From positions 372,001 to 436,000 of the forward strand of contig NZ_VITR01000002.1 in NCBI RefSeq assembly GCF_007827955.1: a stretch of 64,000 nucleotides of DNA, in the 5' to 3' direction. Below the pieces are notes generated by a model. That model saw only the letters and a list, made by a program, of their open reading frames with translations. It was not told the DNA's origin and did not search any database. The position numbers and the translations under genes are program-made. This DNA comes from Nitrospirillum pindoramense. Lineage in GTDB: Bacteria; Pseudomonadota; Alphaproteobacteria; Azospirillales; Azospirillaceae. How positions within the stretch are numbered: the stretch's first letter is position 1; every line of letters starts with the position of its first letter. Positions 57,144 to 64,000 of the stretch are shown in pieces.

Positions 57144-58165
57144 AGGCGCCTGGCTTCTGGTATCGCCCGCCTGGACTGGCGGCGGCCCTGTTGAGCCCGC
57201 TGGCCGGCCTCTACGCCCTGGCCGGCCGGCGGCGCCAGGCGAAAGCGGCCCCACAGGATGCCGGCATCCCCGTCCTGTGCATCGGCAACCTGGTGGCCGG
57301 CGGCGCCGGCAAGACGCCACTGGCGCAGGCGGTGATGCGATCTCTGCAGGCGCGCGGCATCCAGGCGCATTACCTGTCGCGGGGCTATGGCGGGCGCCTG
57401 ACGGGGCCGCTGCGGGTGGACCCAGCCCGGCACGGCGCCGCCGATGTCGGTGACGAGCCGCTGCTGCTGTCCCGCTCCGGCCCCGCCTGGATATCCGCCG
57501 ACCGCCTGGCCGGCGCCCGCGCCGCGCGGGACGGCGGTGCCCAGGCATTGGTCATGGATGACGGGTTCCAGAACCCGGCGCTGGCCAAGGACCTGTCGCT
57601 GCTGGTGGTCGACGGCGGCGCCGGCTTCGGCAACGGCCAGGTCATCCCGGCCGGCCCCCTGCGCGAACCCCTGGCCGCCGGCCTGGCCCGGGCGCACGGC
57701 GTGGTCATCGTGGGACAGGATCGCCTGGGCGCTGCGGCCCAGGTCGCCAGGCTGGCGCCCGCCCTGCCCATCCTGACGGCGCGCCTGCGCCCGGATTCCA
57801 CCGTCGCCGCCAGCATCGGCGGGCGGCCGGTGCTGGCCTTCGCCGGCATCGGGCGGCCGTCCAAGTTTTTCGATACCTGTCGTGAACTGGGCCTGACCCT
57901 GACGGAAACGGTTCCATTTCCTGACCATCATCCCTATACCGGCGCCGAAATCACCCGCCTGCTGGGTCGGGCCGGCGCCCTGAGCGCCGTGCCGCTGACG
58001 ACCGAGAAGGATTGGGTGCGACTACCGGCCGGGCACCAGGGGGCCATAAAGGCCCTGCCCGTGGTGCTGGACTTCGACGATCCCGGCGCCCTGGAGCGTG
58101 TCTTGGACACCCTGTTTCGGGGACATCCTGTTCCGGGAATGGTGATCGAGAAACCGGTCCATTGA
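57140..58165 (+). CDS. lpxK: Tetraacyldisaccharide 4'-kinase LpxK
   Basis: LpxK phosphorylates the 4' position of the lipid A disaccharide. The 341-residue protein has the N-terminal FWYRPPGLAAALLSPLAGLY membrane segment, Walker A in VGNLVAGGAGKTPL (residues 53-60), YLSRGYGGRL, DVGDEPLLLSRSGPAWISAD and the motif MDDGFQNPALAKDLSLLVVD. The C-terminal domain contains FPDHHPYTGAEI and LTTEKDWVRLP, all family features. Its ATG overlaps the waaA stop (ATGA). An LpxL-like gene follows after 74 bases. Confidence 0.96.
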   Translation: MKAPGFWYRPPGLAAALLSPLAGLYALAGRRRQAKAAPQDAGIPVLCIGNLVAGGAGKTPLAQAVMRSLQARGIQAHYLSRGYGGRLTGPLRVDPARHGAADVGDEPLLLSRSGPAWISADRLAGARAARDGGAQALVMDDGFQNPALAKDLSLLVVDGGAGFGNGQVIPAGPLREPLAAGLARAHGVVIVGQDRLGAAAQVARLAPALPILTARLRPDSTVAASIGGRPVLAFAGIGRPSKFFDTCRELGLTLTETVPFPDHHPYTGAEITRLLGRAGALSAVPLTTEKDWVRLPAGHQGAIKALPVVLDFDDPGALERVLDTLFRGHPVPGMVIEKPVH

Positions 58166-58239
58166 GGGAACGGCGGGCGCCACCGGCACCGCCGCGTTGC
58201 GTGGAAGCATGTTCCAGTCATTCAACCCCCCTGCGCGCC

Positions 58240-59148
58240 ATGGCCAACCATAGCCCGTTGCGCCGCACCTTCGACCGCGTCCTGGGCCACCGGCTGGAGG
58301 CGGTCGCCGTCTACCTCATCTACGGCGTGCTGAGCCTGCTGTCCCTGGACGCGGCATCGGCGCTGGGCGGGTGGGTGGGCCGCACCCTGGGGCCCTGGCT
58401 GCCCGTCCATGCCAAGGTGCTGCGCCGGCTGGAATGGGCGATGCCCCACCTGACGGCGCGGGAGCGCCGGGACGTCGCCCGGCAATCCTGGGAAAACCTG
58501 GGCCGCACCCTGGCCGAATATCCCCACATCAAAACCATATCCCGCGATTGGGACACGCGGGTGGAGATGGTGGGGGCGGAGCATCTGCGGGCCCTGCGCG
58601 ACGACGGCAAGCCCGGCATCTGCGTCACGGCCCACCTGGCCAACTGGGAACTGGCGGCCCTGGCCTGCCACAAGCTGGACTTGCCGCTGACCATCGTCTA
58701 CCGCGCGCCCAACAACCGCTGGGTCGACCGGCTATTGGCCAAGGCACGAGGGCCGCTGCAAGGCTTCCTGGTGCCCAAGGGCCGCGACGCCGCGCGGGGC
58801 ATGATGGCCACCATCCGCAGCGGCGGCCATATCGGGGTGCTGCCCGACCAGAAGCTGAACGAGGGCATCCCCGTGCCGTTCCTGGGGCGGAACGCCATGA
58901 CCGGCACCTTCACCGCCGACCTGGCCCTGCGCTACGACGCGCCCATCGTCCCCATCCAGGTGACGCGGCTGGACACCAGGGGCAGCCGCTTCCGCATCGA
59001 GGCCATGGCCCCCGTGGCGCTGGAAAAGACCGGTGACCGCGCTGCCGACACCCGCGCCGGCATGGTCCGGGTCAACGCCCTGCTGGAGGAGTGGGTGCGC
59101 GCCCACCCCGGCCAATGGATGTGGACCCATAACCGTTGGCCCGATTAG
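58240..59148 (+). CDS. LpxL/HtrB-family lipid A acyltransferase (first copy)
   Basis: This 302-residue protein is of the lysophospholipid/lauroyl acyltransferase family that adds secondary chains to Kdo-lipid A. An N-terminal hydrophobic segment (about 20-45) anchors it. The catalytic HX4E is HLANWE (132-137), and IVYRAPNNRWVDRLLAKARG, HIGVLPDQKLNEGIPVPFLG and NAMTGTFTADLALRYDAPIV follow. The start ATG at 58240 has only a weak ribosome site. It is followed by a close paralogue sharing many stretches, so the two arose by tandem duplication and may add different chains. Confidence 0.9.
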   Translation: MANHSPLRRTFDRVLGHRLEAVAVYLIYGVLSLLSLDAASALGGWVGRTLGPWLPVHAKVLRRLEWAMPHLTARERRDVARQSWENLGRTLAEYPHIKTISRDWDTRVEMVGAEHLRALRDDGKPGICVTAHLANWELAALACHKLDLPLTIVYRAPNNRWVDRLLAKARGPLQGFLVPKGRDAARGMMATIRSGGHIGVLPDQKLNEGIPVPFLGRNAMTGTFTADLALRYDAPIVPIQVTRLDTRGSRFRIEAMAPVALEKTGDRAADTRAGMVRVNALLEEWVRAHPGQWMWTHNRWPD

Positions 59149-59356
59149 GCCTTGGCCCCTTGAGCGATAGCCGCCACGCTTGACCCGCGACGAAAAGCGC
59201 CCGATAGCTGTAGCGCCGCCGGATATGGGGACCGGGGCACCCGTCTTCGTCCGCCTCGGAGTTTTCCGCCGCCCGCAGGTTCGGAGGGGTTTCGTCACCC
59301 CATCCTTTCCAGGACGGTCGGCCCATCGCCATGCGGGCCCGCCAGCGGGAGCATCC

Positions 59357-60253
59357 ATGGCCGAGCACGGTACCCAGCCTTCCTCCCTGCGCTACGCCAT
59401 CGAGGCGGCGGGCATCCGCGCCCTGTTCCGCCTGCTGGGCCTGTTGCCCGCCGACGTGGCGTCGGACTTCGGCGGCTGGGTTGGGCGCACCCTGGGCCCC
59501 CGGCTGGGCGGCAACGCCAAGGTGCTGCGCAACCTGGAACAGGCCATGCCCCAGCTGGACGAGGCGGCGCGCCGGCGCGTGGCCAGCGAATCCTGGGACA
59601 ACCTGTGCCGCACCCTGGCCGAATATCCGCACCTGAAGACCATCTCGCGCGAGTGGGAGCAGCGGGTGGAGCTGATCGGGGCGGAGCACGTGCGCGGCCT
59701 GGTCACCGACGGCAAGCCGGGCGTCATCCTGACCGGCCATTTCGGCAATTGGGAACTGGTGGCCATGACCGTGTTCAAGTGCGGCACCACCATGACCGCC
59801 ATCTATCGCGCGCCCAACAACCCCTCGGTCGACAAGCTGCTGGCGGAGGCGCGGGGTGAACTGGGCACCACCCTGGTGCCCAAGGGCCGCGCCTCGGCCA
59901 AGGGCATCCTGGCCGCCATGCGCGCAGGCGGCATCCTGGGCATCCTGGCCGATCAGAAGCTGAACGAGGGCATCGCCGTCCCCTTCCTGGGACGGGATGC
60001 CATGACCGGCACCATCGCCGGCGACGTGGTGGTGCGCCACGGCGCCGTGGTCGTGCCGGTGCGGGTGACACGCAAGGCCAAGGGCGCCCGCTTCCGCATC
60101 GAGGCGTTCCCCCCGATGGATCTGCCCGCCCCCACCGGCGACCGGCCGGCCGACATCCGCGCCATCACCGTGGCGGTGAACCAGCTGCTGGAGCGGTGGG
60201 TGCTGGACAACCCTGGCCAATGGCTATGGACCCACCGGAGATGGCCGAAATAG
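59357..60253 (+). CDS. LpxL/HtrB-family lipid A acyltransferase (second copy)
   Basis: This 298-residue paralogue of the preceding gene has the catalytic motif HFGNWE (128-133), the IYRAPNNPSVDKLLAEARGE substrate region, GILADQKLNEGIAVPFLGRD and the C-terminal GQWLWTHRRWPK. Shared pieces such as SESWDNLCRTLAEYPHLKTI show the duplication. The ATG at 59357 has GCGGGAGC upstream. It is convergent with xseA, 19 bases apart, with a GGGGGC/GCCCCC stem between them. Which acyl chain and position each copy uses is unknown. Confidence 0.9.
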   Translation: MAEHGTQPSSLRYAIEAAGIRALFRLLGLLPADVASDFGGWVGRTLGPRLGGNAKVLRNLEQAMPQLDEAARRRVASESWDNLCRTLAEYPHLKTISREWEQRVELIGAEHVRGLVTDGKPGVILTGHFGNWELVAMTVFKCGTTMTAIYRAPNNPSVDKLLAEARGELGTTLVPKGRASAKGILAAMRAGGILGILADQKLNEGIAVPFLGRDAMTGTIAGDVVVRHGAVVVPVRVTRKAKGARFRIEAFPPMDLPAPTGDRPADIRAITVAVNQLLERWVLDNPGQWLWTHRRWPK

Positions 60254-60272
60254 GGGGCTGCCCGCCCCCTGC

Positions 60273-61916
60273 TCAGAACAGGCTGCCCTGGCCCCCGGGC
60301 CGGGCCGACGCGCGCGGCTTGGGCGGGGGAGCCGACTCGCGCGGCGGGGCCGGTGTTGGAACAGGCGCCGGGGCCCCTTCCCCATCGAGCGTGGCGCCCA
60401 CCGCGCCATCAATGAACTCCACGCGCACGCGACCGCCGGCGGGGGCATCCGCCGCCTTGGTCACGGGGTGGCCGTCGGCGGTGGTGACCAGGGCGAAACC
60501 CCGGGCCAGCACCCCCCGGTAGGACAGCGTCTCCAGCAGCTTGGCCTGGCCTTCCAGGCGGCGGGCGCCGTCGGCCACGGCGCGGCCGAAACTGGCGTCC
60601 AGGCGGCGGCCGAGATCGGCCAGGCGGACGCCCCCTTCCTCCGCCCGGCGCACCAGCGGCTGGGGCGTCAGGCGCTGGGCCAGGGTCTGGGCGCGGGTGG
60701 TGCGGTCGGTGAGCAGGCGGGTCACCCCGCCCGAAAGGCCACGGCTGGCGATATCCAGGCGGGCGTAGGCCAGGCCCAGCACCTGGGCCGGATGGCGCAG
60801 GCCGGCACCCAGCTTGGCCACCTCCGTGCGATGGCGGCGGATCAGGCCGGTCATGGACAGGGCCAGGCGCTCCCCCCGGTCGTCCAGGCGCTGGGCGCAC
60901 CCTTCCAGCAGGGCGCGGGGGTCGCCCAGGCCGCGCGCCAGCCCCTCCACCCGATTGCGGCGCTCGGCCAACAGGCGGTTGGCCGTGCCCTCCAGCCGGC
61001 GGCCGCATTCCATGACCTGGGCCATCAGCTCGGCCCGCACCGGCACCGCCATTTCGGCGGCGGCGGTGGGCGTGGGCGCCCGGCGGTCGGAGGCGAAATC
61101 GATCAGCGTCGTGTCGGTCTCATGCCCCACGGCGGAGATCAGCGGGATCTGGCTGGCCGCCGCCGCCCGCACCACGATCTCCTCGTTGAAGGGCATCAGG
61201 TCTTCCAGGCTGCCGCCACCGCGCGCCACGATCAGCAGGTCGGGCCGGGGCACGGGGCCGCCGGGGGCGATGGCGTTGAAGCCCTGGATGGCGCGGGCCA
61301 CCTGGGGCGCCGCCTGCTCGCCCTGCACCGCCACCGGCCACAGCAGGACATGGCGGGGGAAGCGGTCGGCCAGGCGGTGCAGGATGTCGCGGATGACGGC
61401 GCCGGTGGGGGAGGTCACCACGCCGATGACGCGGGGCAGGAAGGGCAGCGGCCGCTTGCGCTGGGCATCGAACAGCCCCTCCGCCGCCAGCCGGCGCTTG
61501 CGCTCCTCCAGCATCTTGAGCAGCGCGCCCTCGCCCGCCAGCTCCATGGTTTCGATGATCAGCTGGTATTGCGAGCGACCGGGGTATGTCGTCAGGCGGC
61601 CGGTGCACACCACCTCCATCCCGTCTTCCGGCTTCACGGCCAGGCGCATGACCGTGCCCTTCCAGCACACGGCCTCGATCACCGCCTGGTCGTCCTTCAG
61701 GCGCAGGTACAGATGGCCGGAGGAGACGCGCTTGGGCTGGCTGACCTCGCCGCGCACGCGGACATAGCCGAACGTCTCCTCCACCGTGCGCTTCAGGGCG
61801 CGCGACAGGTCGGAAACGCTGAGTTCCGGCAGGTTGCCGCCGGCCACGGGCGTGGCGCCGGCATAGCCGAGATCGGCGGCGGAGGGCGGGGGTGAGTCGG
61901 GGAAGTCTTGAGTCAT
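60273..61916 (-). CDS. xseA: Exodeoxyribonuclease VII large subunit
   Basis: XseA is the catalytic subunit of exonuclease VII, which digests single-stranded DNA. The 547-residue protein has an N-terminal OB fold (about 25-130: LSVSDLSRALKRTVEETFGY, VRGEVSQPKRVSSGHLYLRL), the catalytic core with PRVIGVVTSPTGAVIRDILH, DLLIVARGGGSLEDLMPFNE and SAVGHETDTTLIDFASDRRA, and a long coiled-coil region (about 300-480). A Pro/Ala-rich tail ends the protein. The start ATG at 61916 begins near the conserved region. It is divergent from purD, which starts 60 bases away. Confidence 0.96.
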   Translation of the reverse strand: MTQDFPDSPPPSAADLGYAGATPVAGGNLPELSVSDLSRALKRTVEETFGYVRVRGEVSQPKRVSSGHLYLRLKDDQAVIEAVCWKGTVMRLAVKPEDGMEVVCTGRLTTYPGRSQYQLIIETMELAGEGALLKMLEERKRRLAAEGLFDAQRKRPLPFLPRVIGVVTSPTGAVIRDILHRLADRFPRHVLLWPVAVQGEQAAPQVARAIQGFNAIAPGGPVPRPDLLIVARGGGSLEDLMPFNEEIVVRAAAASQIPLISAVGHETDTTLIDFASDRRAPTPTAAAEMAVPVRAELMAQVMECGRRLEGTANRLLAERRNRVEGLARGLGDPRALLEGCAQRLDDRGERLALSMTGLIRRHRTEVAKLGAGLRHPAQVLGLAYARLDIASRGLSGGVTRLLTDRTTRAQTLAQRLTPQPLVRRAEEGGVRLADLGRRLDASFGRAVADGARRLEGQAKLLETLSYRGVLARGFALVTTADGHPVTKAADAPAGGRVRVEFIDGAVGATLDGEGAPAPVPTPAPPRESAPPPKPRASARPGGQGSLF

Positions 61917-61976
61917 GGCGCGGGCATGATACAAGCACCCGCTCAACAGATGGAATCGTGATCGGGGGTAGAGGCG

Positions 61977-63290
61977 ATGAAGATCCTGGTGGTCGGATCC
62001 GGCGGGCGGGAGCATGCGCTGTGCTGGGCGATCTCAGCCTCCCCCCTGTGCGGCACGCTGTGGTGCGCGCCCGGCAACGCCGGCATCCGCGACGTGGCGA
62101 GCTGCGTGGACATCAAGGCCGACGACGTGGACGCCCTGGTGGCCTTCGCCACGGCCAACGCCGTGGACCTGGTGGTGGTGGGGCCGGAGCAGCCGCTGGT
62201 GCTGGGCCTGGTGGACCGGCTGACCGCCGCTGGCATCAAGGCCTTCGGCCCCAGCCAGGCCGCCGCCGCCCTGGAAGGCTCCAAGGGCTTCATGAAGGAC
62301 ATCTGCGCCAAGTACGGCGTGCCTACGGCCGCCTACCGGCGCTTCACCGATGCCGCCGCCGCCAAGGCCTATGCCACCGAGCAGGGTGCGCCCATCGTGG
62401 TCAAGGCCGACGGTCTGGCCGCCGGTAAGGGCGTGGTCATCGCCATGACCCTGGAAGAGGCGCATGCCGCCATCGACGACGCCATGCTGCATGGCCGCTT
62501 CGGCAGCGCCGGCGCCGAGGTGGTGGTCGAGGAGTTCATGGATGGGGAAGAGGCCAGCTTCTTCGCCCTGTGCGACGGCACCCACGCCCTGCCCCTGGTG
62601 GGGGCGCAGGACCACAAGCGGGTATTCGACAACGACCAGGGCCCCAACACCGGCGGCATGGGCGCCTATTCCCCCGCCCCCGTCCTGACGCCCGCGCTGC
62701 AGGACCGGGTGATGCGCGAGATCGTGGAACCCACGGTCAAGGGCATGGCGGCGGAGGGCAAGCCCTTCACCGGTGTGCTGTTCGCCGGGCTGATGATCGT
62801 TGCGAGCCCGGAAGGACCCAAGCCGCGCCTGATCGAATTCAACGCGCGCTTCGGCGACCCGGAATGCCAGGTGCTGATGCGCCGCCTGAAGTCCGACATC
62901 GTGCCGCTGCTGCTGGCCACCTGCGACGGGCAGTTGGACCACGTGGATGTGCGCTGGCACGATGACCCCGCCCTGTGCGTGGTGATGGCGGCCCAGGGCT
63001 ATCCGGGTGATTATGTGAAGAACACCGTCATCGGGGGGCTGGAGGACGCGGGCAAGGTCGACGGGGTCACCGTCTTCCATGCCGGGACAAAGGCTGATGG
63101 CGACCGCGTGCTGGCCAACGGCGGCCGGGTCCTGGGCGTGACGGCCATCGGTAAGTCGGTGGCCGAGGCGCAGGCCCTGGCCTACCAGGCGGTGGACCGC
63201 ATCCGCTGGCCCGAGGGGTTCTGCCGGCGGGACATCGGCTGGCGCGCGCTTGAACGCGAAAAGGCCGAACGGGAACAGAAGCAGGGATAA
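61977..63290 (+). CDS. purD: Phosphoribosylamine-glycine ligase
   Basis: PurD makes glycinamide ribonucleotide in purine synthesis. The 437-residue ATP-grasp protein has [20 protein letters not shown] at the N-terminus, [59 protein letters not shown], the acidic metal site in [20 protein letters not shown] with [14 protein letters not shown], and a final domain with [13 protein letters not shown]. The ATG at 61977 has GGGGGTAGAGG upstream. Confidence 0.98.
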   Translation: MKILVVGSGGREHALCWAISASPLCGTLWCAPGNAGIRDVASCVDIKADDVDALVAFATANAVDLVVVGPEQPLVLGLVDRLTAAGIKAFGPSQAAAALEGSKGFMKDICAKYGVPTAAYRRFTDAAAAKAYATEQGAPIVVKADGLAAGKGVVIAMTLEEAHAAIDDAMLHGRFGSAGAEVVVEEFMDGEEASFFALCDGTHALPLVGAQDHKRVFDNDQGPNTGGMGAYSPAPVLTPALQDRVMREIVEPTVKGMAAEGKPFTGVLFAGLMIVASPEGPKPRLIEFNARFGDPECQVLMRRLKSDIVPLLLATCDGQLDHVDVRWHDDPALCVVMAAQGYPGDYVKNTVIGGLEDAGKVDGVTVFHAGTKADGDRVLANGGRVLGVTAIGKSVAEAQALAYQAVDRIRWPEGFCRRDIGWRALEREKAEREQKQG

Positions 63291-63326
63291 GGCCGGCGCC
63301 CCAGCACGGGGCCCCGCCGTTTTTAG
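63291..63326 (+). terminator. Terminator after purD
   Basis: GGCGCCCC (about 63295-63302) pairs imperfectly with GGGGCCCCGCC (about 63308-63318), followed by GTTTTTAG. Confidence 0.55.
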
Positions 63327-63338
63327 GGACACGAGATC

Positions 63339-64000
63339 ATGAATCGCCAGGACCGCCGCCGCCGCATCGCGGAAATCTCCAAGGACGCCAATGCCGGCGC
63401 GCCCTTCGTCAACGACATGCGCGTGGCCGCCGACCTGCACCGCCAGGGCCGGCTGAAGGAGGCGGAGAACGCCTACCGCGCCATCATCCGCATCTACGCC
63501 TCCGTCCCGGAAATCCGCGTCGCCTGGTCCAACCTGGGCGCCGTGCTGCAGGGCCTGGGCAAGCTGGAAGAGGCGGTGACGGCGCTGAAGAAGGCGCGGT
63601 CGCTGAACCCCAACCACCCGCCGCCCTACCAGAACCTGGGCATGGCCCTGCTGGCCCAGGGCAAGGTGGATGAGGCGCTGGAAAGCTTCCGCCGCGCGGT
63701 GGAACTGAACCCGCAGTTCACCGAGGCCTGGCACGCCCTGGGCGTGGCCTCCGGCCAGAAGAACGACCTGGCCGGGGCGGAGGACGCCTGGCGCCGCACG
63801 CTGGAACTGGACCCGAACCGGGCCGAGACCCGCTTCAACCTGGGCCTGGTGCTGCGCAACACCGGCCGCCTGGACGCGGCCGCGGCGGAATTCCACGCCT
63901 GCGCCACCCTGGACCCGTCCCAGGGCGATGCCCGCCTGGCCCTGGCCGACACCCTGATTGCCATGGGCCGCGCCGAAGAGGCCGCCCAGATCATCTGGGT
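63339..64000 (+). CDS. TPR-repeat protein, N-terminal part (cut by window edge)
   Basis: The visible 220 residues contain at least five tetratricopeptide repeats. An N-terminal HRQGRLKEAENAYRAIIRIY unit is followed by AWSNLGAVLQGLGKLEEAVT, PYQNLGMALLAQGKVDEALE, AWHALGVASGQKNDLAGAED and RFNLGLVLRNTGRLDAAAAE. No signal peptide or membrane helix is seen. The ATG at 63339 follows GGACACGAG. The rest is beyond the window, and it could end in an enzyme domain such as a glycosyl- or sulfotransferase. Confidence 0.85.
   Translation, partial: MNRQDRRRRIAEISKDANAGAPFVNDMRVAADLHRQGRLKEAENAYRAIIRIYASVPEIRVAWSNLGAVLQGLGKLEEAVTALKKARSLNPNHPPPYQNLGMALLAQGKVDEALESFRRAVELNPQFTEAWHALGVASGQKNDLAGAEDAWRRTLELDPNRAETRFNLGLVLRNTGRLDAAAAEFHACATLDPSQGDARLALADTLIAMGRAEEAAQIIW

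Overview
The window is high-GC, gene-dense bacterial chromosome from an alphaproteobacterium, most likely a Rhodospirillales/Azospirillaceae-type organism. Support comes from CcrM with GANTC sites at its own promoter, the ffh-rpsP-rimM-trmD-rplS run, the atpHAGDC cluster without the Fo genes, CarD, a fused indolepyruvate:ferredoxin oxidoreductase, the plcP-agt lipid-remodelling pair, and two LpxL-family acyltransferases beside waaA and lpxK. No tRNA, rRNA, CRISPR array, insertion sequence or prophage was recognised. The genus is an inference.

Layout. 1-9 kb, minus strand: 5' part of AMP nucleosidase; a run made of a GtrC-like membrane protein, a GT2 glycosyltransferase, GtrA, dapF, mtaB and ftsY; and a pentapeptide-repeat protein. 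8.96-13.1 kb, plus strand: a consensus sigma70 promoter driving a compact structured RNA that ends in a terminator, then ffh, rpsP, rimM, trmD and rplS. 13.1-20.0 kb: a LysR regulator divergent from an unknown protein and a quinone oxidoreductase, a lipoprotein, a peptide-binding protein and a PAS histidine kinase. 20.3-27.8 kb, plus strand: fdxA, carD, a phosphatase-fold protein with altered metal ligands, moaB, a MinD-like ATPase, an ftsE without ftsX, a fatty-acid desaturase and a SplB-like radical SAM protein. 27.8-31.9 kb, minus strand: tonB-exbB-exbD-exbD and a periplasmic repeat protein.

32.5-46.3 kb: hemN (with an FNR-like site) divergent from rnhB; ccrM; folB; a lower-GC two-gene insert (AlbA_2/HATPase protein plus ParA-type ATPase); then ilvA, the indolepyruvate oxidoreductase, rppH, a parDE toxin-antitoxin pair and a ferritin-like protein. 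46.6-51.8 kb, minus strand: F1 ATP synthase atpHAGDC, with a strong terminator-like hairpin between atpD and atpC. 52-60.3 kb: envelope lipid genes, namely a diacylglycerol-kinase-like protein divergent from plcP-agt, then waaA, lpxK and two lpxL-family genes. 60.3-64 kb: xseA, purD and the start of a TPR protein.

How the genes work together. Three envelope modules stand out: a GtrABC-like surface glycosylation set, PlcP/Agt with a divergent lipid kinase for replacing phospholipid by glycolipid, and lipid A-Kdo completion. The best candidate for an undescribed system is the overlapping AlbA_2-ParA gene pair at 36.6-38.9 kb. Next are the RNA gene at about 8993-9086 in front of ffh and the five GANTC sites packed in front of ccrM.
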